Positions 21,811-32,931 of a stretch of DNA of 64,000 nt are shown here, piece by piece. A program made the translations under genes and the position numbers. A model generated the notes under the pieces. The model was not told where the DNA came from. It worked only from the letters and a program-made list of their open reading frames with translations, and ran no database searches. The DNA lies in NCBI GenBank assembly GCA_963971405.1, contig OZ020484.1:25854001-25918000 (forward strand), written 5' to 3'. Origin of the DNA: Psococerastis gibbosa (lineage: Eukaryota; Arthropoda; Insecta; Psocodea; Psocidae). Each line of letters begins with the position of its first letter. Positions within the stretch are counted from its first letter, which is position 1.

Positions 21811-23244
21811 GTAGTACAGTAATCAGTCTGTACCGAAGGAATACGAGTAAGCGAACTCTTCCTATACGACTCTGGAATTTGAGGATCCGGCTATAATAAC
21901 ACAATTTAAATTAATTGTATAGTCAATTCAAGAATTATTGTCTTAGTACCTAATAGTCCAGATGGCAGACACATAGACGGTAAAAGGGAAGATCGAAGTT
22001 CAAGACTCAACATAAAAGGAAATTTGTATGGTTCCCCACAACCCTAATGGGTGCTTTATCTTCTTCGGTAAGGGGAAAACTCGGCTGCCGGGCTTGCTGA
22101 CCCCAACAAATAGAGCAGTGTTAAAGGGAGGAAGAAGTGAGAGCGCTCTCAGTCAGCAGGCTTACACATGGAATTGGCGCGTTTTTAAAATTTTATTTTT
22201 GTATATCTTTTCGGACTTTTAGATGTTTTGTGTTGGATTATCCTATAGTACACAATAGGAGAACGAGCCGGAGCTGTCTTCCGTGGCTATTTTTTTCAAA
22301 GTTCAGAACTGGCTTATTAAAAAGAGATAGGCCTCAACAAGGTACTGGCAAGTGGCTTCGTGGTCTTTCACGGTACTTAACTTAACAACTTAACGGCACA
22401 AGCACTAAATTTTCCTATCTAAGCCATTGCTTGAAGACTTTATAACACAAACCTACACAACAATCTGTTAAAGAGGCTACTAATGATTAAAGGGCATATG
22501 AATTTCACCAAGCATAAAGGAATACAAACGATGGGATGGGATATAAAAGTGAAAATAAACCTTTCACCAACTCCTTGAGTCTGCAGAAAGGTCCTCTTGT
22601 TTCTATATGATATAGTACGCATACAGTACACATATAACAACGCTGCTGTAAAACGCCGTGAGTAATTGAAACTCTTTCGAGGCAGAGTTCAAGTCAATTG
22701 AATAAGAATCCATTCTCCTCATAACTCACAAAGATGTACAAGAAGCCGAGCAAAAAGTGTGAGTACTAAAGTACAGATCATGTTGAAACATTGAAAGTAA
22801 AAGTGTCGGCATAACGAGAGATGATTTAAATGCAGTCTACTTACAATCAGCATAATACTCGTAATAATAAATAAAATTAATGAGACTAAGTGAAAGTAAA
22901 ACCTCAATGAAGCTTTCCCAAGGGAATATAGCACACATAAGTACAGAAATCAATATCCTTTCATTCATTGTTCAGTATGCGGTAGGCAATTCCCAGCAGA
23001 AAATTCAGTAAATATTGATCATACATTAATTTCTGTATTAACTAATACGGTCACCACAACGAGAATACTGTACACCCATACATGCTTTCCTATCAAATAA
23101 GTAAATAATTGTCCTAGGGCTAAATTTCGGTTGCTTCAAGTTTCCCTATCTCAAAGCACTGAATCTATCAGATGGGACGATTGCATAGTCTAGAACGATA
23201 CAATACAATACAGTAATAATGGCAGGGTATGCCATTTCAATAAT
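21811..23244. other. No gene recognised
   Basis: AT-rich. Frames at 22028-22385 lack motifs. Minus frames at 22440-22934 are L/F/I-rich, as expected from AT-rich DNA. Confidence 0.4.
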
Positions 23245-23500
23245 GAATTATTCATAATTTCTTCAAAAAATAATTTTAGGGTAAAACCCCCTAAATTCTG
23301 TTAGCCCAAAATAAAACAAAATGAGATATGGTTTTTGTGAACCGACACGCCAAATTTCAGCAAAATCCACCGGGTAGATTGCCTATAAATCGGCGAGCAG
23401 ACAGAAATTTCGTAAAAAAAACCGCTTTTTTTGGTACCTGGACCTCAAAACATTTCGACCATGACACAGCTTTCCTTATACTAGCGTATAAATAAGAAAG
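23245..23500 (-). repeat. E850 partial copy
   Basis: Matches the hairpin-end third of E850: TTTTTGTGAACCGACACGCC, GAGCAGACAGAAATTTCG, GGTACCTGGACCTCAAAAC and CACAGCTTTCCTTATACTAG CGTATAAATAAGAAAGC. Diverged; the other two thirds are absent. Confidence 0.7.
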
Positions 23501-24059
23501 CAAAAATAATATTTCTCCCAGAATTGTACCGGCTTTGAAAGCTCTCGGCTTGGTTTTAATAATGATATGGTAGTTCAGTTGGGCATATCGTCTAATCTGT
23601 TGCCCGAATGCATAACAACATTTCTGCAGGTGGATTGGAGGCAGCAATACCTCAAATTCAAAGATCTAGAATCGACCAATCGGGAATTGAATACAATTAC
23701 CAGATCAAGCTCTAGGTACGCATCTTGTAATTATTTCAACATGGCATTGCGAATGCCACTTACTAAAATACCTAGGTATACCATAAAAACTCAAAATACA
23801 AATAACTTCAAAGAAGAATTATAGGCTGATAAAAGCTAAACAGGTCTTTACTTACATTACAGTGCCTACGTAGTATTGTTAAATAAATACGGCCAGTCGA
23901 GTGGAATATCGTTGATGGATCTAATAACTATTAAGTTTCCTTGAAAATTATATAACGCTGATCTATCAGTTCATATATGATGATACGCAAATTTTGGTAG
24001 TTATGATAACTAGCCTAGGCACGACTTGGAGGCATAAGAGAGAGAAAACTTTTTTTATT
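23501..24059. other. No gene recognised
   Basis: AT-rich; nothing supported beyond an 85-codon frame without motif. Confidence 0.4.
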
Positions 24060-24345
24060 TTTATAGAATCAACGGGAAATAGCCAAAGTGCCAGATAGGG
24101 AGTCGGCAGCTAGAAAAGTCACCAATTTATGGAAACCTATTTTAGTTTTTGGTAGTTTGAAGGTTTCTGGTGCTGATAATTTTTTTCTTTTTATAAAACT
24201 TAGATGTAACTTAAATTAGTTTTAATTTAAAAGGACTTAGAGGTTTACGAGAAAATTTATTTTTAGAATAAGCGGAAAAATAGCCAAAGTGCCAGATAGG
24301 GAGTCTGCAGCGCGAAAAGTCACCAAGCGGATGCCCACCAGGTTG
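24060..24345 (+). repeat. Duplicated segment with a conserved reading frame
   Basis: Two copies ~201 bp apart (about 24078-24125 and 24279-24326) share ATAGCCAAAGTGCCAGATAG GGAGTC. In the plus frame both encode IAKVPDRESAARKVT. The three base differences inside this block (tcg/tct, gct/gcg, aga/cga) are all synonymous. Each copy follows a pyrimidine-rich run ending in AG (TTTTTATAG, TTTATTTTTAG). This resembles duplicated exons, but the antisense strand is also open and the sample is tiny. A duplicated repeat fragment is the alternative. Confidence 0.4.
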
Positions 24346-26069
24346 AACTTCTTCACGTTGACGCGCCCCTGTCCATCAAGCAAGCTAAAGGCACGAAATT
24401 CAGATCGATCCTAAAATGGAAATGGGTGGGCCAGGTCAATTGCCAGAGCTACACAATGTTTCACCCAAATATTACCACGGAACAACCATAACAAAAATGT
24501 GCACCTGCGCCCAAACAAGCAGTGAACCAGATTACTCGCCATTGCACAATAAACAAACGAGCCAAAGGTACGGCCTTGAAGCGGTGCAACAAATCGGTAC
24601 CTACCGAGACATAATTCAGAGATATGCGGACGCACATAAACGGGTACTTAATCATACCGGTCCGAGAAGTTTCATTTTCAATTTTCCATTCTAACAAGCA
24701 GACAATTATCGGTATAAAGAACTTCATTCTACGCTTTTTATTTTTTTCTTCTGCTCGGAAATTACACAATCGTGTTTGGCTGTCTTCAGAATCTTCATAT
24801 GAAGCAAAAACATGGTCATACTAAGGCTCTTCACGCGGAAAACCAGTAGGACTACAGGTACCCTCGTCACCTTCATCAACTCTCCACTATGTCTTCGACA
24901 AGCTGGTACGACATCTACTTAATAGTAACTAGTAGGCAGTTCGATATAATCGACCTTCACAACCCTGTTATTATCTTATAGTTTATGATAAGCAGGATTA
25001 CTATCAGTTGACACAGTTTTCCTATAAGGACAGGTACAGTGATTACCCTGATCCGAAACAAAAAAAAGGGATATCAATGCTCAAGACCTTTTAAGTAGAA
25101 TGGACGGTATTAGAAGTGGAGGTCGTTAGCGAAAGGTGTAAAGATGGCTGAAGGGTCAGACATGATATCCATGCTGCAAGATTTCAATAAATCAATGTTG
25201 AGTGCTAGATGCAGGATGCTACACTTACAAGGAAATTAAAGGCAACTGCTGATAAGTAATGTGATTTCGAAGTCATGCAATTAATGAAACTGGTGGAGGT
25301 TGTACTGCAGTATCTTAGAAAAAGCAACAGGGTAGCCTAAGTATGTTATTTATTTACTGCGACAAACGGCACGAACTAACTCAGGGTTTCAATTGCACAC
25401 AAATGCAAGTTTAAACCTACCGTGTGGCACAAAATGGATAAGGCACCCTAAGGGTGGTTCCTGCCACCGTTCGCAAAGCAACGCGAATCCAAAGGCAGTG
25501 TATGAGAATAGAAGAAAAAAAAAACGCGGCGGGTTCCACATTCTGTAGCTTTACTAATGATAGTACATTTTAAGCAAAGCCTAATGTCGCTTATACAGCT
25601 CTGAACTAGCCAAATGTAACGGCAGCGTCGTAACCAGACATCAAAATACGGAACAGTGAAAATATGAGCAAGTTGGGGCTAAGGCTCTGACAGCCTCGCT
25701 AAGCCTATCCAGATTGATATGTACTGTATAACGAATGAAAGCGAATGTCACCTCTGAATAATTCTTAAGGAGGGCCTGTCCCCCTTAGCACCAACCTAAG
25801 TTAAGCAACAACCAGGAATCAGCGTGTATTTTCTGTATATCAACGTCTTTCTAAGCACACTTGCAATGTCAACAACTATAGAGGCTGTCAACTGTCACCC
25901 GCGCGGCATGAGTCCTGCGGGTGGAATTACGCCATCGCTGAAAGGTGAGGGCCAGCTATGCTTTGTTGGCGATTGGTCGGCAAATAGTATAGCAGAGTGA
26001 TGTAACCCTGGTTACATGCCAGCCAGGCACCTAATGGACCAGTCACCCCAAGTGGCATGCCGTTCAAAC
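24346..26069. other. No gene recognised
   Basis: Plus frame 24416-24694 and minus frame 24461-24769 overlap and neither has a motif. A poly-A run at 25516 and AT-rich DNA follow. ACCCTAAGGGTGGTTCC near 25448 hints at a MITE end without a partner. Confidence 0.35.
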
Positions 26070-26345
26070 CTACCCCCAGGTAATGTTTTCAATCAATTTA
26101 AACCAGTATATAGTCTCTCTATAAGTGTCAATAAATACATTTTCAAACTTCATCTGGGAACGTGACGAAGCAGTAGAAACCGGTCGTTCTGAAAGCATAC
26201 TTTCAAACGTTTCGTCAACATCTGCGGTCGACATCTTCAATGGAACTGCGTAGACTGCTGAGATTATATCTCGGAGGCTCAGCAGCAACTCGGCCTATCA
26301 TCCCGGATTCTACTTCTTCGTCACATAACTCCGGCCGTGAAAGCC
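26070..26345 (-). repeat. Dispersed repeat R1, copy 2, open on the minus strand
   Basis: The minus frame 26288-26070 reads 72 residues (LRDIISAVYAVPLKM, STADVDETFESMLSERPV). The sequence is shared with 2275-2480 on the same strand. It may be a fragment of a transposon-encoded protein; no domain is recognised and there is no start context. Confidence 0.4.
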
Positions 26346-26740
26346 TTTGTAATCATCCGGGAACGGCAGATGAGACAGGAAGAGTTGGAATACTTATAAT
26401 AGTGGTTTGACTTAGACTGTTCGTTATGTGAGATTAATATGTAAATTTAGTTGTAATAGTGGTTTGTTTATTTAATTTTTTTTAAATTTTATTTCATGGT
26501 GGGGAAACCTTACAATTATTGAGTATTTATTTCATGTTTCGATACACGTTTACTTCTATACAATAGATAACCTCTCTATATCGTACGAACTTGATACGAA
26601 GTTCATTGACAAATAGTATCGCCCCATACATTGCTTCTTCCTAACTCTATATAGTCACAATGAGAAAGCTACATTAAGAAAAAAAATAAACAAATAAAAC
26701 ATTCCAGTTGCTTCTGTGGGCATATACCATGCCATTTAAA

Positions 26741-26833
26741 GAATAACTTATTGTGGAGTTAAAAATGTAAAGGAAATGTACGGCTATTCTGAAATTGTTT
26801 TCTTTAGATTTTTAACCCAACAATAAGTTATTT
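26741..26833. mobile_element. Small hairpin MITE, ~93 bp
   Basis: Left GAATAACTTATTGTGGAGTT AAAAATGTAAAG; right CTTTAGATTTTTAACCCAAC AATAAGTTATTTTC, its near inverse. Loop of ~30 bp. Non-coding. Confidence 0.55.
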
Positions 26834-28131
26834 TCTTAACGGGATGATAGACCCGCAGAGTTACATGGGACCATTGGACTTTCACCCCATAAGAAAAAAA
26901 TGGACATGGTTAATGGATATGCCGCAGCAATCCTTTCTCCTTTTCCCAAGATAAGAGGCATCAAATGAGTCCAGATTTTCTAAAACGCGTGCAGACGGTT
27001 TAGGGAAATTTTGGAAATTAAGTTATTATGTTTTAGATGAAGATGGATTAGTAATGTAAAATTTCTTTACCGATATCCGAATGACCGGACCCACCTACTT
27101 GTGGGTGGCATTACTCGTATCAACAACCACCAGCGGTCAAATGGCAAATCACCAAGGAATGGCCTGATCCAGATACGAACCTCTGACCCAATTGCTATAA
27201 AATAGTAACACTCTACTCATGACTATGACATTAAGTACCTATCGCATAGTAAACTAACAACATTGTTAAGGAAGCAAAACGGATGAGATAACAGTGAAAA
27301 GGCGTGGGCGTATGTGACACTCGTGTGCACATATGTGAAGGCCTCGTTGACATTTAATAAGTAGTAGCATATTACAACATGGCCGGTCATTGGTAGGTAT
27401 CATGCCGAATTAAAATGTGTGATATCATCTTAAGCTGTTGACCGTGCCTACAGGCGATAGGTCAAGAAGCCTAAATAGGTTCAGTCAATAGAGTGATGAT
27501 AGGCAAGAAAGAAGAGTCAAAGCTTTGCCAAGACCTGACCCATAAATAGGCAATAGTTTTGTATGCAAGTAGATGGATTGAAAATAAAACTCCTAGTCAA
27601 ACTATAGCAATGGATTTTATGTTTAAAAATTTCCAAACCACTTTATCAGGCATTGGAAAGGAAGACCATACGGATTAGGATCTAGCAGGTTCATCAGTAC
27701 TGCTGAGTGCTAGCTTACTCAAAGTTAAAAAATATTAATACTAACAATAATAAATTGTGACTAAACAAATTTAAAAAAAATCATGTCCAACTTGATTGGT
27801 TTGATAGTGACTAATATTACTTCTTAAACATCCAAACAAAACAGTTTTTCAATGTTAAAAATATTTTTTTTTTGGCATTTTTAGCTTCAGAATAAGTTAT
27901 TATTTAACGGCTTGACCCTTAAGAAGACTTCTTTGCGCTGGCGGGGAAGATTTGAACGCCTTCCGCGAAGCTTTGGAAAAAGTTGTGAATGCAGAGATTA
28001 TGCAGAGGCAGCGATGGACCGTTCGAAGGATCAAGTCCGAGGTATTCAAGAGTTTTAATTCAGGGGTCACTACAAAAAATAACCGGTGCGAGTGAATCCG
28101 TACATACATTCCTATTATTATTATTATTATA
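26834..28131. other. No gene recognised
   Basis: TACCAGATACGAACCTCTGAC-type sequence at about 27169-27182 contains, on the minus strand, a possible B box (GAGGTTCGTATCTGG), perhaps a tRNA-derived remnant. At about 27925-28100 a plus frame reads GEDLNAFREALEKVVNAEIM with helix-like composition but no known family. Confidence 0.3.
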
Positions 28132-28293
28132 AAAGATTAATCGCATACAAACAATTTAATGAATGTATCCGATTGACCTATTCAGTCGCCTCTGTAGGTT
28201 GGTACCTGTGTTGAGCTACGACACGTCTCCGATCGCATGGCGTGTAAAGACTCGCACAAGTGCAAGCACGTTACCACCTGGCCATCGAAGTCG
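28132..28293 (-). repeat. SINE-B, near full-length copy
   Basis: Minus strand: CGACTTCGATGGCCAGGTGG, TAACGTGCTTGCACTTGTGC, GCGATCGGAGACGTGTCGTA, CTACAGAGGCGACTGAATAG, TTAAATTGTTTGTATGCGAT TAATC, followed by an (ATA)n-type tail. It is the most complete copy in the window and keeps the GATCGGAGACG block. Confidence 0.85.
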
Positions 28294-28379
28294 ATATATA
28301 AGCATCGGCACCGTAATTACAGATAGAATAGTTCCATAGAATCTAGATTTCCCCTATGGTTATGTTCCGGAACCTTTCC

Positions 28380-28655
28380 GATTTTTTTGTAGGGTTAAAC
28401 TCCCAAAATTGAGTTAGCCAAAAAGAGATATGATTTTTATAAAGCTACATGTTGAGTTACGTTGAAATCCAGAGAGCAGTATGACCACAAATCGATGCAC
28501 AGACCGACCGACCGACAGGCATTTTGTATATGCCACATTTTTTGTTCACTGGGGTCTGAGATCTCAAAATGTGTAATTCCGTTGAAATCTATGAGTCAAA
28601 ATTTTCGACCATCACAAAGCTTTCCTTATGCTATAAAATAGGAAATCAACAATAC
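28380..28655 (-). repeat. E850 partial copy
   Basis: Shares AAAATTGAGTTAGCC, the ACAGACCGACCGACCGACAG run, AAAATGTGTAATTCCGTTGA and ACCATCACAAAGCTTTCCTT ATGCTATAAAATAGGAAA. Diverged copy of the hairpin-end third. Confidence 0.7.
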
Positions 28656-29175
28656 TAGGTAAAAATGTCCAAAAGGTGATTCAATACTCGGAAGACGCAG
28701 TGGGCAAAACTTCTACCAATTCTGAGGAATGGTCAGGCGCAGTGACCCTAAGTAGCCTGACATTCCCCTTGACGAAACAACCTGTTGTAAAGGGGCATTC
28801 AGGGTATATGAATGCATATAAAAGCCCTAGTTAATGTCGTCACTGTTATTTATAAAAGTTAGAACAGAAGCAGGCATGTCTCTCTGTGTCCGATGAATGG
28901 CTGTGAAAGAAAAGATGAAGTGCATGACTTGAATGGCCATAATGCCTTCCACTCGACTGATTAATGAACCTGCCCATTCGAAGAGGAAAGGGAAACCGAA
29001 ATGAAGAGAAGGGACGAAACTGAGAGTCATTTCAAATCAACAGGAATTGCACGCAGTGATTTTTCAGGCGCCGATAAGGGTTGTGAACACTGTGTTTCGT
29101 AACTCGAGTGTAAAACATCTCATTTTGCTGATAATTAATTTACTGGTAAATAATGACATTTGAGGAAGACGTAGC
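28656..29175. other. No gene recognised
   Basis: A 67-codon minus frame at 28827-29030 has no motif. Nothing else is seen. Confidence 0.4.
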
Positions 29176-29285
29176 TAAGGCTGCGATTCCACAGACGTCG
29201 TTTTTCATTGTGCATGTGCATGACGTGGTAGCAGACATCATTAATAAGTCCCTGCCATATTTTAAGGAGACTATAAATGTAGATA

Positions 29286-30990
29286 CTGTTCGCCCAGAAA
29301 AGTTTGCAAATGTCCATGAAAATATCCCTTAATGCTTTACCAAGTCGAGGTCAAGCCCCGCCTCTCCATGGAAATTCCCTATGCTGCATTTTCAAATCAG
29401 ATAGAACTACTTTGCATGTGTTTGTATACACAAAACTTACGGGGGTTCCATTCCAAATTTAATGCATTAAGGTCACAAGTGGACATTGCTTATTTTTTTA
29501 GCTAAAATTGTCGATCTGTTGCACTTTTTACGAATTCACGACTCCAATGTCAAAATTAAAATTAAAATTTTCTGAATGTTAGTTAATTGTCTTCAACTAC
29601 TGTAGGAACGTTAGTGGAACGGTTTTAGGATCATCATAGAACAAAATCAAAGCAATTTTTATTGTTATAAATATTATTAGTGGTGCGTTTCTTGAATTTG
29701 AGAAATTTGAGAAATTTTCATGTTACCATACTGTGTTATAAAATAGATCAACTTGACAGTTAATATCGAAGTTAAGGGCATTCAGACCACAGAAAAGGAA
29801 GCAGGCCTAGTAAGAGGAAGCAACTGATGCAACATTTCCGCATGAACCGTTTGGTAAGGCAAGCAAATTCACTAGGAGGCATGAATGATGATCTTAAACC
29901 TTTGCGAAGAACTATTTAAGGAAGTTGAAAGTTATATTTAAGATATTTATTATATATATACAGAGTCTAGGAGTCCGTCGAGGTATAAAATCAACAAAAA
30001 TATAAAGGAAAGAAGACGTCAAAAATACTACAATAATCTCGACAAATGTGATGAAAGTATGATAAGGAACCCCATAATTATGTATATTCATCCTAAGATG
30101 ATTGCTGACTGTTAAGCTTGGACACCCTGCGACAAGAAAATATATTAGAGCTTGATGGTCGTTACCAGCAAATGCCCAAGGAGAGCCTCAACGTATTTAT
30201 CACAAGGCGTCTTCATTTCAGGTAAAATAAAAAACACAACCAGTCGGTTGAGGAGACTATTATAAATAAACGCATCAGAAGTGCAGCAGAAACAAAGAAG
30301 TCACAATTTAAATGCTGTGCAGATTTAAGATGTTTGACAAGATTCAACGTCTTGGTCGAGTCGCCACGCACGCTTTCTTGGCGTTATAGGTATTTACAAG
30401 GAATCCGAAACGCCAGGTCTGAAGGAAATCGCATTGTATACCTTGACGAGACCCTTATTGGTGTGATACACAGAAACTCTATTCTGTGGCCTGAACGCTC
30501 TTAAGTTAACTTTCTACTTTCAAGTTGATCCATTTTATAACACAGTATGGTAATATGCAAATTTTAAAAATTTCTCAAATTCAAGAAACGCATCACTAAT
30601 AATATTTATAACAATAAATATTGCTTTGATTTTGTTCTATGATGATCCTAAAACCGTTCCACTAACGTTCCTACAGTAGTTGAAGACAATTAACTAACAT
30701 TCAGAAAATTTTAATTTTAATTTTGACATTGGAGTCGTGAATTCGTAAAAAGTGCAACAGATCGACAATTTTAGCTAAAAAAATAAGCAATGTCCACTTG
30801 TGACCTTAATGCATTAAATTTGGAATGGAACCCCCGTAAGTTTTGTGTATACAAACGCATGCAAAGTAGTTCTATCTGATTTGAAAATGCAGCATAGGGA
30901 ATTTCCATGGAGAGGCGGGGCTTGTCCCCGACTTGGTAAAGCATTAAGGGATATTTTCATGGACATTTGCAAACTTTTCTGGGCGAACAG
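29286..30990 (+). mobile_element. Tc1/mariner-type element with 471-bp terminal inverted repeats
   Basis: A 1705-bp element flanked by TA (29284-29285, 30991-30992). Ends are CTGTTCGCCCAGAAAAGTTT GCAAATGTCCATG and its inverse. The inverted repeats run 29286-29756 and 30520-30990, 471 bp each, highly similar. The 763-bp middle holds a decayed transposase frame at 30226-30504. TA duplication, TIRs and the YLDET motif place it in the IS630-Tc1-mariner superfamily. Such long TIRs are at the high end for the group. The element looks defective, as only the first part of the catalytic domain remains. Confidence 0.88.
30226..30504 (+). pseudogene. Tc1/mariner transposase remnant
   Basis: An open plus frame of 93 codons after a TAA at 30223. 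Near its end it reads SWRYRYLQGIRNARSEG then NRIVYLDETLIGVIHRNSIL and stops at 30502-30504. Family knowledge: W+.+YL..I+..R.EGR.I.Y.DET is the region around the first catalytic aspartate of DDE/DDD transposases in this superfamily. The second and third catalytic acidic residues are not present, because the right TIR starts 15 bp after the stop. The N-terminal DNA-binding part is not readable between 29757 and 30222, where stops interrupt all frames. Non-functional. Confidence 0.8.
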
Positions 30991-31107
30991 TACTTAACTT
31001 ATCTTTTCTAAATTAAGTTATAATATGGTAGAGACTTATTAATGATGTCTGTTACCACGTCATGCACATGCACAATGAAAAACGACGTCGGTGGAATAGC
31101 CGCCTTA

Positions 31108-31546
31108 AGAATTAATGAAAAATGGCCGACTGAAGTATTTTTTTCTTAATTATTCAATGTACTAACTGATGTTCATTGCACTATACAAAGGGCTTCTTTA
31201 CCTTACTTTAACAGCGCCTTATTTAACCCTCCCACGGGGTCGACGGCACGGACCTAAATTCCGCAAGCATCTTCTAGTGGCAGAGCTCAGGTCCTCCCTC
31301 AGTATTGTTTCTACAAACATCCTTGGTCGTCATTGTGGCCACGGCACGGCTTATAATTCAATACAGCACTTCTATGTACTGTTCAGTAGAATAATGTCCT
31401 GATGGAATTAACTTAAGCCTACTTATCCCTTATACTTTTGTCCAATGTCTACGACCCCATGGAATTTCGAACAACATTGACATTGCTTCCGTATGAATTG
31501 TTGGCCATTGGCAAACCGGTACACTGGCACGAAAACAGAAGTCATA
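31108..31546. other. No gene recognised
   Basis: Plus frame 31169-31402 (77 codons) lacks any motif. Confidence 0.4.
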
Positions 31547-31755
31547 AAAAAGGGAGACTGGCTGGGTCATGTCGAGAGAATAAATGAAATTAGAGTGCAT
31601 AAGCAGGTGTTGAACTAATCCATGGGGAGACCGAAGAAGAGGTGGATGAATGACGATAGAGACGACCTCCTGAAGGTAAAGGAGGGGAAAGGCGGCTTCG
31701 CGAGACGAGTGGCTGGATGAAGTGGTTGCAGCGACCAAGGTACTTAACGGACTAT
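31547..31755 (+). pseudogene. LINE ORF2 C-terminal tail, second family
   Basis: Plus frame: KGDWLGHVERINEIRVHKQV LN, a stop, SMGRPKKRWMNDDRDDLLKV, KEGKGGFARRVAG, a stop. It shows the GHV.RI and GRPKKRW.ND motifs of the region after the reverse transcriptase. In-frame stops make it dead. It ends in AAAGTAAGTAAGGTAAAA, next to a second tail in the opposite orientation. Confidence 0.75.
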
Positions 31756-32000
31756 AGAGTAAAGTAAGTAAGGTAAAATTTCTTCTTTTTCTTCCCCCTT
31801 AGTGCCGCATGCGCTGTGTGGGGGGGGGGTCGCCCCCTGACCAATTTCCTGAGCTCGGACGCTAACGCCTTGAGCTCGGCCATTGTTCTCCCTCTTGCTC
31901 CGGCGAGTTGTTCAATCCTTTCCTCAAGGGTTGTCCTCGGTCTGCCGATAGGTCTTCTTCCTCGTGGCCTTGCTTCCGCCATCCATTCTTTGGTAAAAAG
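31756..32000 (-). pseudogene. LINE ORF2 C-terminal tail, third family
   Basis: Minus frame: EWMAEARPRGRRPIGRPRTT, LEERIEQLAGARGRTMAEL, KALASELRKLVRGR then a C-run and GKKKKK. The RPRGRRP.GRPRT motif is typical of arthropod LINE tails of the jockey/RTE-like kind. The frame is open for 115 codons, but only the last ~75 look like LINE protein. Confidence 0.75.
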
Positions 32001-32789
32001 TAAAATATGTATGGGCACAAACTCAAACCACCCAATAACTCTTGAATGCACCTTCCGTATTCCTAGACGTATCGCACCGTATGGCTGTAACGAGCGCACC
32101 AGTAAGCTATAGCAGATAACGTTTAAAATGAGCGCATTAAGAAACTGGTAACCAAAATGAGAATTGAAATACGATCATAGGAGTTTAAACCACAGCTGGC
32201 GTTATCAACCAATGATAATTCTAACGCCACCTTTAATTAACAACATCGGTGATATCGGTGCATTAGTGACACATAACCACAAGGGAAGGTGAAAAGTGAG
32301 CACGATAATTATGCAGGCAAGTGTAAGCAGGTACAGTACGGGGTGTGGCGTACTTCAGATTACCATTAGCACGTAATTACTGAAGGCTGTATGTAAAACT
32401 CTGGACGGGAGCCTGTTGACATTTTGTAACACCGATCCCATCAGGTACGGCAAGGTAAAGCTACTATCCAATGCATCTGGTTTCTACGGTAGTATAGCCA
32501 TTATTATTCCATTTTCGGTATAACATTACTTAATATCTAGATTTCTTTTGTAAAGTATACATCTTTTGAATACTAGATTTAAACAGATAGATTAAGCATT
32601 AAATAATTTATGAATACTAGAGATGTAGGGTTCTAATTTTCTTTGATAACAAGTACTTGCAGAGGTTTGCAGCAAGTTTTCAACCTGCGATACGATACAT
32701 TGGTCCGGCAATTTACAGTATTTACACTATGACTAATATTCGGTTTGAATGTAGTTTACTACATACAAATATTTTAATTAAACAATCGT
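32001..32789. other. No gene recognised
   Basis: AT-rich; no element ends seen. Confidence 0.4.
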
Positions 32790-32865
32790 TAATATGTATA
32801 GTTACAGGTGTAAGAGAGGGCCAGAGGCCTTAATCTCGCTGTGTCAACATTTTTTCAATAAAGAC

Positions 32866-32897
<32 letters not shown>

Positions 32898-32900
32898 AGC
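32790..32900 (+). repeat. Retroelement 3' tail with (ATT)n, family E
   Basis: GTAAGAGAGGGCCAGAGGCC TTAATCTCGCTGTGTCAAC, then TTTTTTCAATAAAGACTTTA TTATT and a run of ATT (32868-32896). A related tail is at 54140-54210. The AATAAAG plus ATT-microsatellite ending is usual for arthropod SINE/LINE insertions. Confidence 0.7.
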
Positions 32901-32931
32901 GTCGAAACAAACAATAGGTACAAGAACCGGT

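Larger units (their letters stand above)
29176..31107. mobile_element. Host MITE split by a Tc1/mariner insertion
   Basis: The two halves (29178-29285 and 30991-31105) form a MITE with ends AGGC.GC.ATTCCACNGACG TCGTTTTTCATTGTGCATG, then CATGACGTGGTAGCAGACAT CATTAATAAGTC. An uninterrupted relative lies at 39101-39314 and shows GTAGATACTTAAC across the point where this copy is broken. Both outer borders carry TA. Non-coding. Confidence 0.85.

Noticed and set aside
27925-28100. Plus frame with helix-like peptide GEDLNAFREALEKVVNAEIM
   Set aside because: Only ~58 codons between stops and no family recognised; not enough to call a gene or transposon.
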